The notes beneath the pieces were generated by a model that saw nothing but the letters and a program-made list of their open reading frames with translations, was not told the DNA's origin and searched no databases. Shown piece after piece: positions 36,992 to 45,648 of a stretch of 64,000 nt of DNA. Each line of letters starts with the position of its first letter. Position 1 is the first letter of the stretch. The stretch comes from Gracilibacillus massiliensis (GTDB lineage Bacteria > Bacillota > Bacilli > Bacillales > Amphibacillaceae), in contig NZ_CZRP01000013.1 in the NCBI RefSeq assembly GCF_001458115.1, positions 1,302,001-1,366,000 on the forward strand, written 5' to 3'. The translations under genes were made by a program, and so were the position numbers.

Positions 36992-37359
36992 CGGTTGTTC
37001 ACTCCTTCCGTTTTTATCTATTTTCTATTATACCACCGAACAAATATTCGCACAAAGGATAACATGACTATTTTTCAAAAAAAAGGCGATTCATCTCCCA
37101 CCTAAACGCTTCGCGTTTTGAGGAAGGAGTCTTCTCGCCTAAAATCGATAAAACAAAAATTCTTTATTGGTTAAATAGACTATGTCCGGCACTTGCTCAG
37201 CAATTGATGAAACAATTTAAATAATTACAACTGAGAGAATTATTTGTCTAGATTCATAACATTGGGAAGGTTAAGGTGTGGAGTATTAAGATATACTATT
37301 TGAACTTTTTCTAATAGCTTACTATTACGTGTGACGTTAACTTGTTTATCCCAAAGATG

Positions 37360-37401
37360 CTTACGGACAAAATGTTATTTTTCTCAACTTTTGCCCGTAA
37401 G
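37360..37401. repeat. Imperfect inverted repeat downstream of the second SDR gene
   Basis: CTTACGGACAAAA (37360-37372) and TTTTGCCCGTAAG (37389-37401) pair with one mismatch around a 16-nt loop. The role is unclear; it could be a terminator for the gene ending at 37444. Nothing else is seen in 37225-37443. Confidence 0.4.
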
Positions 37402-37443
37402 TCTTTAGAAGCATTGCATGTTACAACTGTTTGATTATAATCT

Positions 37444-38226
37444 TTAATATTTGTAGGATTGGCCACCATCAATCGGAATAACGGCACCATTAATGAAACT
37501 AGCTTGATCAGATAATAAGAAGGCAACTAAATAACCGACTTCTTCCGGTTTACCAAAACGTTTCATCGGATTGGCACTGACAAATTCTTTACCAGCTTCT
37601 TCCCAGTTATCACCACCGACCTGCTTGAGAGAACCTTCAACCATTGGTGTCATAATCGCGCCTGGTGCAATTGCTTTAATACTTATACCGAACTCTCCAT
37701 ATTCAACACCTGAGTTACGGGTTAGTCCGACAACTCCATGTTTACTTGCTGCATAACCTGATTGATTACCAACACCACGAATTCCTCCGACGGAAGCGGT
37801 GTTCACAATCGAGCCATATCCTTGTTTCTTCATGATAGCAAGCGCATGCTTCATGCCATAAAAGACACCATTTAAGTTGATGTTGATGACTTTCTCAAAT
37901 TCATCCACACCATAATCTTCTGTTAGGTTTTGCTTCCCTTCAATACCGGCATTATTGAAGAAGGCATCAATTTTTCCGAATTTATCCACTGTATGCTGGA
38001 TATAATTTTTTACATCTTCTTCTTTTGCTACGTTAGCTTCTACTAGCTCCACCGTTGCATCAGGTGCTACATCCATAATTGCCTGTTTACTTTCCTCTAA
38101 ACCGTCTTCATTAATGTCCACTAGTACAAGGTTAGCACCTTCTTTTGCCATTTGAAGAGCTGAGGCGGCACCAAGTCCTGAGCCCCCACCAGTAATGATG
38201 ACTACCTTATCTTGAAATCGTTTCAA
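37444..38226 (-). CDS. Classical short-chain dehydrogenase/reductase
   Basis: 260 residues. Cofactor motif VVIITGGGSGLGAASALQMAKEG, acidic residue LVDINED (suggesting NAD(H) preference), NNAGIEG, catalytic NTASVGGIRGVGNQSGYAASKHG (Ser-Tyr-Lys) and APGAIMTPM, ending GAVIPIDGGQSYKY. A soluble oxidoreductase for an alcohol or ketone; substrate not identifiable. TTG start with AGGAGTG 7 nt upstream. The TetR gene lies upstream in the same orientation, separated by a terminator, so regulation by it is possible but not shown. Confidence 0.92.
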   Translation of the reverse strand: MKRFQDKVVIITGGGSGLGAASALQMAKEGANLVLVDINEDGLEESKQAIMDVAPDATVELVEANVAKEEDVKNYIQHTVDKFGKIDAFFNNAGIEGKQNLTEDYGVDEFEKVININLNGVFYGMKHALAIMKKQGYGSIVNTASVGGIRGVGNQSGYAASKHGVVGLTRNSGVEYGEFGISIKAIAPGAIMTPMVEGSLKQVGGDNWEEAGKEFVSANPMKRFGKPEEVGYLVAFLLSDQASFINGAVIPIDGGQSYKY

Positions 38227-38377
38227 TAACTTTCACTCCTTTTCAATTATTCTCTCTTAATATGGTAAAATATAGAGAAAATATTCCTAAGGTACTATTT
38301 TTACATAGATCTCTATTAAATAGAGTTGCCTATCGGAGTGATAGGGAGTGTTGACATGATTAAGCAATACGTTATCC

Positions 38378-38413
38378 AAATAAAAATCCCCATAATTCAT
38401 TATGAGGATTTTT
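38378..38413. terminator. Terminator of the TetR regulator gene
   Basis: AAAATCCCCATAAT pairs with ATTATGAGGATTTT over a 2-nt loop, flanked by A- and T-runs on both sides. The TAA stop of the TetR gene lies in the stem. Confidence 0.75.
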
Positions 38414-38972
38414 TATCTAGTCCAAATCCGTGCAACAGATAGGAAACACTTTTTCGAATATACTCCTCTGGAGAAAGTGTTTGATTGCCGTTACTCCATT
38501 CCACTGATGCTCCATATAATCCCCAACTTAACATCGTTGCCATCGTGTGAATGGTTTTCTCTGATTCAGTCGGATAATGAATCGTTAGTTTATTGCTAAA
38601 GATAATGGAAAGCTGATCCTTAATGATACGGGCAATGGTCTCTTCATAACCACGGTGACAACGCTGGGATAATGAACGCTGGAAATTGGTAATAGCGATA
38701 AACAATTGTACCATTTCCTCTTCATCCAGCCCCTTCTTCTGATAGGCTTCCTGTTTTAAGTTAATCAATAAAACATCAGCTAATACCGTTTCTAATAAGT
38801 CATATATATCCTGAAAATGGTAATAGAAGGTAGCGCGATTAATATTTGCTTTTGTTGTAATATCCTTGATTGTAATTTGCTTAAATTCCTTCTGACTCGA
38901 AAGCTCTATAAACGCATCGGTAATCAGCTGCCTCGTTCTTACTATTCTTGGATCGAAATCTGTTTGAGACAT
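38400..38972 (-). CDS. TetR/AcrR-family transcriptional regulator
   Basis: 190 residues. The N-terminal helix-turn-helix is typical: TRQLITDAFIELSSQKEFKQITIKDITTKANINRATFYYHFQDIYDLLE. The C-terminal ligand domain (to MATMLSWGLYGASVEWSNG) is of the TetR_C type found in Bacillus YcnC/DhaS-like regulators. AGGAGG precedes the ATG. It is divergent from the DsbA-family gene; an inverted repeat between them (39010-39027) is a good operator candidate, implying autoregulation and control of the DsbA/SMP-30 genes. Confidence 0.9.
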   Translation of the reverse strand: MSQTDFDPRIVRTRQLITDAFIELSSQKEFKQITIKDITTKANINRATFYYHFQDIYDLLETVLADVLLINLKQEAYQKKGLDEEEMVQLFIAITNFQRSLSQRCHRGYEETIARIIKDQLSIIFSNKLTIHYPTESEKTIHTMATMLSWGLYGASVEWSNGNQTLSPEEYIRKSVSYLLHGFGLDKKSS

Positions 38973-39009
38973 ATGGTGTTCCTCCTATTTTTACAACACT
39001 TTATTATTT

Positions 39010-39027
39010 ATGTTGGATATACAACAT
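39010..39027. promoter_or_regulatory. Inverted repeat, candidate TetR operator
   Basis: ATGTTG-GATATA-CAACAT, perfect 6-bp arms with 6-bp spacer, between the divergent TetR and DsbA-family genes and just upstream of the promoter at 39057. Confidence 0.5.
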
Positions 39028-39056
39028 TCAAATGGTTTTATTGGTATTAAAATGTG

Positions 39057-39085
39057 TTGCGTACTTGTACTATTGATTGTATAGC
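39057..39085 (+). promoter_or_regulatory. Sigma-A-type promoter of the DsbA-family gene
   Basis: TTGCGT (39057-39062), 17-bp spacer, TATAGC (39080-39085), 45 nt before the ATG. Confidence 0.5.
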
Positions 39086-39130
39086 AAACTAAATAAATAT
39101 ACCAAAATCATGTTTAAGGAGGAAAATTGA

Positions 39131-40060
39131 ATGACAAACAATAAAAATATGATGTGTGATATAAATACAGGGATTTGTGGGGAAACGGATGGAGATAATA
39201 TCGAATTGATCAACTTCCAGCGTCCTCAAAAAAAGATTGACTTATATTATGTGACAGATCCGATTTGTTCTCATTGTTGGGCATTGGAACCGGTACTTCG
39301 ACGCTTCACCGAACAATACGGAGACTATTTCCGCTTTCATACGGTTATGGGTGGCTTATTGGAAAAATGGCATGATGGTCCAATTGATCCCGCTAATGGC
39401 ATCTACCAGCCAGCAGATGTAGTGAAACATTGGCGAGAGGTTGGAAAACAATACCGGATGCCAATCGACGGTAGTCTGATGAAAACTGACCATGTTGAAT
39501 CATCCTATCCTTCTTCACGTGTGTTTGCAATCATCCAGAAACATCATGGAGCTGAAACTGCCTCCAATTTCCTGAGACGTGCTCGAGAAGCGCTATTCAT
39601 TTTCAATAAAAACATTGGCAAGGATGAGGTCTTATCAGAAATTGTTACTAATATGAACCTTGATGGTAAAGCAATGGTCGATGAAGCTAATCAAACGATT
39701 GGCAAGACATTATTATCGGAAAATTTTGACCTTACCAAACAATTAGGTGCACGAGGCTTTCCTACCATCGTGATGATTAATGAAGAGAACCAGGGAATTA
39801 AACTAGTCGGTAATCGCTCTCTGGAAGAGTTCGTACAAGCTTTGGAAAAGATGCTAGCGAACACGGAGCTTCAGGCTAGCACTCTACCATCACTTGAAGA
39901 CATTTTAAAGAAAGAAAAACTTCTTTTTGCTAGAGAAATAGAAGCGCTGTATGATCTTCAGGAAGATGAGCTTGCATCCTTTATTGATAAGGAACTGGAT
40001 GCGAATGCGTATGAAAGAAACGAAGTATTAGGAGAGTTGTATCTTACCCCCAACTATTAA
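39131..40060 (+). CDS. DsbA-family protein, SpxH/FrnE-like thioredoxin-fold oxidoreductase
   Basis: 309 residues, no signal peptide. The thioredoxin fold starts with KIDLYYVTDPICSHCWALEPVLRRF; CSHC near residue 52 is the redox motif, and the cis-proline loop is GARGFPTIVM near 213. A helical insert separates the halves. An N-terminal CDINTGICG tag also holds two cysteines. The family includes the ClpXP adaptor SpxH/YjbH and FrnE-type cytoplasmic disulphide isomerases; SpxH is usually near 300 residues but chromosomal context differs here. Ribosome site AAGGAGG upstream. Likely controlled by the divergent TetR protein. Confidence 0.85.
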   Translation: MTNNKNMMCDINTGICGETDGDNIELINFQRPQKKIDLYYVTDPICSHCWALEPVLRRFTEQYGDYFRFHTVMGGLLEKWHDGPIDPANGIYQPADVVKHWREVGKQYRMPIDGSLMKTDHVESSYPSSRVFAIIQKHHGAETASNFLRRAREALFIFNKNIGKDEVLSEIVTNMNLDGKAMVDEANQTIGKTLLSENFDLTKQLGARGFPTIVMINEENQGIKLVGNRSLEEFVQALEKMLANTELQASTLPSLEDILKKEKLLFAREIEALYDLQEDELASFIDKELDANAYERNEVLGELYLTPNY

Positions 40061-40130
40061 AAAATCAACACTTTCACTAATAGAAATGGTATCATTATCC
40101 ATATAATCTATTATGGAAAGGAGTAATAGG

Positions 40131-41003
40131 ATGGAGGCAGAATTGGCATACAAGATCAAAGCATCCCTTGGCGAGGGTCCCTGTTGGGATACACGAAATA
40201 ACCTTCTGTACTGGACCGATATTTCAGGAAACGTCATTCATCAATTTGATCCAGAAACAAAACAGAACAAGACTTTTTCGATTGGTCAGATGGTTGGTGC
40301 AGTTGTTATTGCAGAGGATGGAAGATTAGTTTTAGCTGCCGAACATGGTTTTTACTATTATGATATTACAACCAATGAATTAGTTGAGATTAGCGATCCT
40401 GAAAAAGGCAACTTGGATAACCGTTTTAATGATGGAAAAGTGGATCCTGCAGGACGGTTTTGGGCAGGTACAATGCAAAAAAATGACACACAACCAAGAG
40501 GGGCATTGTACTGCTTGTCAGCAGATCATCAAATTGAAGAAAAATTGTCGGGGTTACGAATATCAAATGGGATGGCGTGGGACCTTGAAAAAAGTAGTAT
40601 GTATTTCATCGATACTCCCACACGTAATATCTACGTCTTCGATTATAAAAAGGAAACAGGTGATATCAGTCAGCAGCGTGTTGCCTTTTCATTCCCTGAG
40701 GATTTTGGAGCTCCTGATGGAATGACGATCGATTCTGAGGGTATGTTGTGGATAGGAGGCTGGGGATCTGGTCAAGTAAGTAGATGGGACCCTACCACAG
40801 GAAAAGTGTTACTTACCATTAAACTAGCAGCGAAAAACATTACATCCTGTACATTTGGTGGAAAAGACCTTGATACATTATACATCACAACCGCACGAAT
40901 AGGGATGACAGACCAGGAATTAGAGACCCTTCCATTGTCAGGTAGTCTATTTTCGGTGAAGCCTGGAGTAAAAGGGTTACCTGCTTATTACTTTGCAAAC
41001 TAG
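40131..41003 (+). CDS. SMP-30/gluconolactonase/LRE-family protein
   Basis: 290 residues, six-blade propeller. Metal-binding and family motifs are seen: LGEGPCWDTRNNLLYWTDI (Glu), FNDGKVDPAGRFWAGTM (Asn-Asp), ISNGMAWDLEKSSMYFIDTPTRNIYVFDY and FGAPDGMTIDSEGMLWIGGWGSGQVSRWDP (Asp). Such enzymes hydrolyse sugar lactones such as gluconolactone or L-arabinonolactone with a divalent metal. Start at 40131 is set by AAAGGAG; an ATG 18 nt earlier overlaps that site. The gene lies 70 nt after the DsbA-family gene and may be co-transcribed. The arabinanase nearby makes an arabinonolactone substrate thinkable only. Confidence 0.9.
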   Translation: MEAELAYKIKASLGEGPCWDTRNNLLYWTDISGNVIHQFDPETKQNKTFSIGQMVGAVVIAEDGRLVLAAEHGFYYYDITTNELVEISDPEKGNLDNRFNDGKVDPAGRFWAGTMQKNDTQPRGALYCLSADHQIEEKLSGLRISNGMAWDLEKSSMYFIDTPTRNIYVFDYKKETGDISQQRVAFSFPEDFGAPDGMTIDSEGMLWIGGWGSGQVSRWDPTTGKVLLTIKLAAKNITSCTFGGKDLDTLYITTARIGMTDQELETLPLSGSLFSVKPGVKGLPAYYFAN

Positions 41004-41022
41004 CTTTAAACCTAGCACTATT

Positions 41023-41060
41023 GAGAAGGTCGTAACGATTTAACTGTTACGACCTTCTCT
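41023..41060 (+). terminator. Terminator after the SMP-30 gene
   Basis: GAGAAGGTCGTAAC pairs perfectly with GTTACGACCTTCTC over a 9-nt loop, 20 nt past the stop, followed by a T-rich stretch. Confidence 0.8.
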
Positions 41061-41105
41061 ATTATTATAGTGCAATAACTGCTACCTTTGGATCGACATA
41101 TACTT

Positions 41106-41134
41106 TTGACAAAAGTGGTAAATTATTGTATAAA
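41106..41134 (+). promoter_or_regulatory. Consensus sigma-A promoter of the lipoprotein genes
   Basis: TTGACA (41106-41111), 17-bp spacer, TATAAA (41129-41134), 39 nt before the ATG. Near-perfect match to the vegetative consensus. Confidence 0.85.
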
Positions 41135-41172
41135 AAGTATGGCGTTATCCAAAATTTGAGGAGGACTTTTTT

Positions 41173-41865
41173 ATGAGTAAAAATATTATTCTATTATTTT
41201 TAACATTTGTTTTCACATTATTTATTACTGTTGCATGCAGCAACCAAAGCAGTAATAATGATGCGGAAAATAACGAAGTGGAATCAAACCAATCAAATGA
41301 AGATGAAAATCAAGAGAACAATTCAGAGAACGAAGAAAATGAGACAAATACTGATAGCACACAGAACGATGATGGAAGTGACTCTGTAAATGAAGATGAT
41401 AGTTCAAATGATCAAACGAATGAAGAAGATGAGCAATCAGATTCTTCTAGTGACAGTGCTTCTTCAAATAACAAAGAACTGCCGGAAACCATTGTGATAG
41501 ATGAACAAATTCAACACGAGGAAGGTGTTACTTTTACGCTTGAGCAAATCAACTTTAAAGAAGATCATATTACCGTAGATTTTAATGCCGAAAATTTCAC
41601 CGGATATTCTCAATATCTAGCAAGTGCCGGAAGAGCCAAAGGTCAAAATTTAGGTGGTATCACATTAGAGGATGACACAGGTTTTGACTATCGATATATT
41701 GCTGATGAAGACTCAGACAGAATAGAGCTTGAAGATCAAGAAAAAGTTACTGGAACTGTTAGTTTTGCGGGGAGAATTCAGGAAGATGCCACATCCTTAA
41801 CCTTAGTATTTAATCCTGATAGAAGTTTGAAATTTTCTTTTGAAGATATTCAGATCGAATGGTAG
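41173..41865 (+). CDS. Hypothetical acidic lipoprotein
   Basis: 230 residues. A signal peptide with lipobox FITVAC gives a lipid-linked Cys near residue 22. A disordered, very acidic Asn/Glu/Ser/Asp-rich spacer runs to about residue 100. The C-terminal ~125 residues (ETIVIDEQIQHEEGVTFTLEQINFKEDHITVDF ... VTGTVSFAGRIQEDATSLTLVF) look like an all-beta DUF4352/immunoglobulin-type domain. Function unknown. The spacer composition is shared with the lipoprotein encoded next, so the two are probably co-expressed from the strong promoter at 41106 and extend from the membrane into the wall. Confidence 0.8.
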   Translation: MSKNIILLFLTFVFTLFITVACSNQSSNNDAENNEVESNQSNEDENQENNSENEENETNTDSTQNDDGSDSVNEDDSSNDQTNEEDEQSDSSSDSASSNNKELPETIVIDEQIQHEEGVTFTLEQINFKEDHITVDFNAENFTGYSQYLASAGRAKGQNLGGITLEDDTGFDYRYIADEDSDRIELEDQEKVTGTVSFAGRIQEDATSLTLVFNPDRSLKFSFEDIQIEW

Positions 41866-41898
41866 TATTTAATTTATTTTTGGAGAGGAGTATCCTCA

Positions 41899-42633
41899 TT
41901 GCATTCCATTTTTAAAAAGATGACTCATTTTTTCCCTCTTATTTTATGTGTGGTATTATTATCTGCTTGTACGAATGCAGAAGAAGATAATTCGGAATCA
42001 TCGAAAGATCCTATTGCATCAAACGATGAAAACAATTCAGCAAATGAAGACCAGATCGATAATGAAGAAAGCGATTCAGAGAATGAACAAAATATACCTA
42101 ATTCGGAATTCTCCATAAAAGAACTAAATATACAATCAGAATTTACCATAACGGAGATACCTATTGGATCTATTTTTTTAATAAGCCGTATTGATATGGA
42201 TTCTAGTTTTGAAAAAGAAGTGATGGAAACATTAACTGAGTTTAATGCAGTAGGTACTGCGGATGGCGCAAAATTAACATTACCAGAAGATATTTTGTTT
42301 GATTTTGATTCAGACGAATTACGTCCTGAAGCAGATGAAGCGATTGAGCAACTCGCACAAGTGATAGATACAACCGAAGATGATGTAACAATCGTTGGCC
42401 ATACAGACAACAAAGGCCAGGATAGCTATAACCTTGAACTGTCAGAAAACCGTGCGAATGCTGTTCTTAATGCACTAGCAGATAAAGGTGTTGAAAAGAA
42501 TCGTATGACAGCTGAAGGAAAAGGTGCTTCGGAACCAATTGCAAAAAATACAAATAGTGATGGTTCTGATAATCCTGAAGGTAGACAGAAAAATCGTCGG
42601 GTAGAAGTAACCGTCCATGGCTTTAATAAATGA
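41899..42633 (+). CDS. OmpA-family peptidoglycan-binding lipoprotein
   Basis: 244 residues. Signal peptide with lipobox VLLSAC (lipidated Cys near 24), an acidic spacer, then an OmpA_C domain from about residue 130: ILFDFDSDELRPEADEAIEQL, VTIVGHTDNKGQDSYNLELSENRANAVLNAL, MTAEGKGASEPIAKN and GRQKNRRVEVTV. The Asp and Arg that hold meso-diaminopimelate in this fold (in HTDNKG and NRR) are present. It would tether the membrane to peptidoglycan. TTG start with GAGAGGAG upstream. OmpA domains are less common in Bacillota lipoproteins than in Gram-negatives but are known. Confidence 0.9.
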   Translation: MHSIFKKMTHFFPLILCVVLLSACTNAEEDNSESSKDPIASNDENNSANEDQIDNEESDSENEQNIPNSEFSIKELNIQSEFTITEIPIGSIFLISRIDMDSSFEKEVMETLTEFNAVGTADGAKLTLPEDILFDFDSDELRPEADEAIEQLAQVIDTTEDDVTIVGHTDNKGQDSYNLELSENRANAVLNALADKGVEKNRMTAEGKGASEPIAKNTNSDGSDNPEGRQKNRRVEVTVHGFNK

Positions 42634-42702
42634 TAAGCAACATTTAAAAATACTGTGTTACTAGAAATGTGGTTAACTTACGCTCTACGTTTCTTCCTTT
42701 AA

Positions 42703-42757
42703 AAAATCCGAATGATCACAAATTCTAACATAGAATTTGCAAAACATTCGGATTTTT
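42703..42757. terminator. Bidirectional terminator between the OmpA-like and chemoreceptor genes
   Basis: AAAATCCGAATG (42703-42714) pairs with CATTCGGATTTTT (42745-42757). An inner repeat, AATTCTA/TAGAATT, extends the hairpin. It serves both convergent genes. Confidence 0.82.
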
Positions 42758-42778
42758 CTTTTATCCATGCCGTTACAC

Positions 42779-44536
42779 TTATTTCTTCAACTGAAATCGC
42801 TGCACAATTTTTTGCAGTTCTGCTGATAATTGCGTTAATTTCATTGTTTGGTTGGAGACTTCCTCCATTGAGCTACTTGATTGCTCTGCTGAAGCTGATG
42901 TTTCTTCAATTCCCGCTGCAGATTCTTGAGAAGTTGATGCAATTTCCTGAATCGATTCGTTCATTTCTTCGGTTCGACCAGACACATTTTCCAAGTTATT
43001 AGAGACATTTTTCATGCGTTCTGTCATCGTTTTTACCGAATGGTTAATCTCTGCAAACGTCTCTTGGGTAGTAAGGATTTGTGAAGTACCTTTTTCTACC
43101 TCTTGATAGCCTTCCTCAAGAGAGCTCGAAACATCTGTAGATTCAGTCTGAATTCTTGATACAATTCCAGTGATGTCTGATACCGATTCGCCTACCTGTT
43201 CTGCTAATTTACGCACTTCGTCAGCTACTACTGCAAACCCTTTTCCTGCCTCACCGGCTCTTGCTGCTTCAATCGCTGCATTTAATGCTAATAGATTGGT
43301 TTGTTCGGATATATCATGAATAACGGCTACTAGTCTGCCAATTTCTTGTGACTGTGAATCTAAACTTCTTACTTTATCTACGGCATTTTTTACAATTTCA
43401 TCAATTCTTTGCATTTGATTGGCTGAAGATTGCATCAAATTACTGCCTGACTCTGCTTTATCTAACACTTCAATCGAAGCATTCCCAACATTTATTCCTT
43501 CTTGATTTGTTTCTGACACGATTTCTTTAAAGTTCTCCATCATGCCTGACAAAGTATTGACATGCTCTGCCTGAATCTCGGCACCAGAAGCCAGTTCTTG
43601 CATCGTTGTTGTAACCTGTTCAGATCCTTCTTTCACTTCTTTTGACGAATGATTCAGTGCATCACTTTGCTGGTTTAATGAAAGAGATGCATTGGCAATA
43701 TTAGCAATGATTCCATTTAAATTGTCCTGCATCTGATTCATCTCTGTAGCTAGTGTGTTTAATTCGTCCTTCGTCTTTACAACAACTGGTTCATTTGATA
43801 AATTGCCATTTGCCAATTCTCGCATCCTGTTGGTAACTTGTGTAAGTGGTTTAGTGATACTATTAGAAAAGATCCAGATAAGAATGATACCAATTACGAC
43901 AAATAAGACGGTGAGCGCAATAATTTGATATAAAATCGTGGTTGCAGGCGCATTAAAATCCATTAAATAGGTACTAGAATTTATCACCCAACCCCAATTC
44001 TCGTCATATGCGGAATAGACTACTTTTTCTTCTAAGCGGTCTTCGTCATTTGGTAATGGCCACTCGTAATAGGTATAACCGCCACCATTCAACGCTTTTT
44101 CAGTATATTCCTGAGTAAAGTAGTTTCCTTCTGAATCCTGTGCTTCCCAAAAGTTATCTCCCTCTAAATTAGGGTGCGCAAGCATGGTTGCCTCTTCGTC
44201 TGTAATGAAAATATAACCATTTTCTCCGATATCGATGTCCCTGTTAATAGGTCTTGTGCCATCTTCTTGTACTTCACCTAATATTGATTCTTTCACTTGT
44301 TCTTGCGCTTCTTCTAGTTCCAAATTCCCTTGTTCTACTTCTTTATTCAAAGCATCAATCATTTCCAGTGTCATCACGACACTATTTTTCAGGTTCGTTT
44401 CCCCAAGTTCATTTAATGATTGTTGACTTTGATTAAATGTTAAATAGCCTAAAATAACTAATGGTAGAATTAATAACAGCAATGATGTTATCATTAATTT
44501 CTTTTTAACGGTTTGCTTTTTCAAAGATGTAAACAT
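42779..44536 (-). CDS. Methyl-accepting chemotaxis protein with Cache-type sensor
   Basis: 585 residues. TM1 about 13-35, extracellular single-Cache-type domain about 40-190 ([28 protein letters not shown] ... [15 protein letters not shown] ... [11 protein letters not shown]), TM2 about 195-217, HAMP about 218-270, then a long coiled-coil signalling domain with the hairpin tip [37 protein letters not shown]. It should sense a small organic ligand and signal to CheA/CheW. The sequence has GYIF and a Y-x-W pocket as in carboxylate-binding sCache domains, but the ligand is unknown. Followed by a shared terminator. Monocistronic. Confidence 0.93.
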   Translation of the reverse strand: MFTSLKKQTVKKKLMITSLLLLILPLVILGYLTFNQSQQSLNELGETNLKNSVVMTLEMIDALNKEVEQGNLELEEAQEQVKESILGEVQEDGTRPINRDIDIGENGYIFITDEEATMLAHPNLEGDNFWEAQDSEGNYFTQEYTEKALNGGGYTYYEWPLPNDEDRLEEKVVYSAYDENWGWVINSSTYLMDFNAPATTILYQIIALTVLFVVIGIILIWIFSNSITKPLTQVTNRMRELANGNLSNEPVVVKTKDELNTLATEMNQMQDNLNGIIANIANASLSLNQQSDALNHSSKEVKEGSEQVTTTMQELASGAEIQAEHVNTLSGMMENFKEIVSETNQEGINVGNASIEVLDKAESGSNLMQSSANQMQRIDEIVKNAVDKVRSLDSQSQEIGRLVAVIHDISEQTNLLALNAAIEAARAGEAGKGFAVVADEVRKLAEQVGESVSDITGIVSRIQTESTDVSSSLEEGYQEVEKGTSQILTTQETFAEINHSVKTMTERMKNVSNNLENVSGRTEEMNESIQEIASTSQESAAGIEETSASAEQSSSSMEEVSNQTMKLTQLSAELQKIVQRFQLKK

Positions 44537-44800
44537 AATTTCCCCCTCAAGATAAAATACCCTCTACTATATATTTCGTCATTTTCTGAAGAATTTGAAT
44601 ACTTTTATCTAATTCTTTTTACTTAGATCTATATTCTTATGTAATCGTGTTAATCTAATTCTTCATACATTCTACAACTGCATAAGTTTGAATGGATTGT
44701 TCTCATTTTGATATTTGTATCATCTCATTTACAGATGTATAATTAAGGTATACAAATGAAATCGCTTACTTAAACAATCATAAATTTAGGAGGATCACCA

Positions 44801-44947
44801 ATGAGCCTAATAGAAAGAAATGAAAAAACAATAAATTTGTTAGCGAAAGAAAAATTTACAGAAGAGGCAATTTATCAAATGACAGACGCTCAGATTGAAT
44901 ATTTTCACTGGCTTTATTTCGAAGATTCTGTGTATGATTTAATGTAA
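44801..44947 (+). CDS. BH0509-family small protein
   Basis: 48 residues, MSLIERNEKTINLLAKEKFT then EEAIYQMTDAQIEYFHWLYF and EDSVYDLM. Two amphipathic helices; the MTDxxIE...Y pattern fits the tiny BH0509-type proteins of Bacilli, whose function is unknown. AGGAGG ends 7 nt before the ATG, supporting real translation. It is short enough to be missed by length cut-offs. Confidence 0.65.
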   Translation: MSLIERNEKTINLLAKEKFTEEAIYQMTDAQIEYFHWLYFEDSVYDLM

Positions 44948-45648
44948 CTAAAATGTAGGATAAGTTTACATCGTTTTAATTACAGACAAAAAAATGACTA
45001 TACTTAATTTTATGCCTATAATACTCATTGTTATATACATTAATATCCAATAATGAAAAAACCATCCATAAGAAACGTTTCTTATGGATGGTTTTGGATT
45101 ATACTTGCAATTTTGTCTATTAGATTGGTTCTTCGGATAGAAATTGCCCATTTTTCAATCTTTTTATCCGAAGAAATGAGAAGATCGCCCTCATTATTGA
45201 TCATACATAAAAAAATTGGATACTATCACGCAATAATAGAATTTAATGACAAAAATAAACACCTTTAGGCTATTTAGCAAATAGTAGGGATTATTTCGCT
45301 ATTGTAAATGTTGTCAAAACACACATTCCATTTAGAAAATATATACAAAACAAGAAAAGTTTAAAGCATCCGAAGAGATTAGCTTAAATCCCTGAGAATA
45401 AAAGTATGTAAAGTGTTAGAGCCCACACGTAATTACTTGTCGCAAACACTCCTTTAAAGCCTTATCATTTTGAAGAACGCAACTAAAATGACATCACACT
45501 CTTACTTTAAAGCAAATTTAACCCTAATACTTATAAGAGAGACTTGTATACTGAAAACATAATATACTGGATCTAAAAAAGCTCTGTCACACTGTCCATC
45601 TTTTTTGTAATTACCTCAACAAATGTTTTTATCGTCGCAATAATTTAG
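44948..45648. other. 700-bp region without a credible gene
   Basis: AT-rich. The only structured part is 45058-45174 (a 38-bp palindrome followed by overlapping stems, listed separately). Open frames here lack ribosome sites and cross the palindrome. No IS remnant or RNA gene recognised. Confidence 0.6.
45058..45095. repeat. 38-bp perfect palindrome
   Basis: Two 19-nt arms (45058-45076 and 45077-45095) are exact reverse complements with no spacer; the left arm begins AAAACCATCC and the centre is AACGTT. It could end transcription from the BH0509-like gene 110 nt upstream, but the T-run is only four and is followed by GG. Confidence 0.85.

Larger units (their letters stand above)
35786..37140 (-). 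mobile_element. IS1341-type (IS605-family) element carrying tnpB only
   Basis: Boundaries are inferred from the interrupted SDR reading frame (GAA at 35785 joins AAA at 37141 in frame). The right end (low coordinate) holds a hairpin with CCCCTCCT and AGGAAGGGG arms around the palindrome AAGCTAAAGCTT. The left end (37084-37140) holds nested repeats AGGCGA/TCGCCT and AACGCTTCGCGTT. There is no target duplication, as expected. It lacks tnpA and would need one in trans. An omega-RNA should be encoded across the tnpB 3' end and right end. Confidence 0.82.
35120..37224 (+). pseudogene. DltE-like short-chain dehydrogenase, nonsense codon plus tnpB-element insertion
   Basis: The N-terminal Rossmann motif LITGGTSGIGLKLVDELI, NNAGIQ and then NMSSGLALVPKYKSAVYCGTKGGLHIF (Ser-Tyr-Lys site) belong to one SDR gene, interrupted by an in-frame TAG at 35507-35509. 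After codon 222 (GAA ending at 35785) the frame enters the mobile element. The true C-terminus reappears at 37141-37224 in the same frame and reads KIDKTKILYWLNRLCPALAQ then QLMKQFK and a stop. Removing 35786-37140 restores a continuous 250-codon SDR apart from the TAG. The function before decay is unknown; DltE-type SDRs are oxidoreductases of uncertain substrate. Confidence 0.85.

Noticed and set aside
29102-37140. One composite IS605 element spanning tnpA (29.2 kb) and tnpB (35.9 kb)
   Set aside because: Each gene has its own end structures and the arabinanase gene with its terminator lies between; they are separate elements.
37311-37526. 71-codon minus-strand frame overlapping the SDR C-terminus
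   Set aside because: It overlaps the well-supported SDR gene out of frame and includes the inverted repeat at 37360; no start signal.
45053-45268. 71-codon frame in the geneless region
   Set aside because: It starts inside the perfect palindrome, has no ribosome site and no recognisable protein features.
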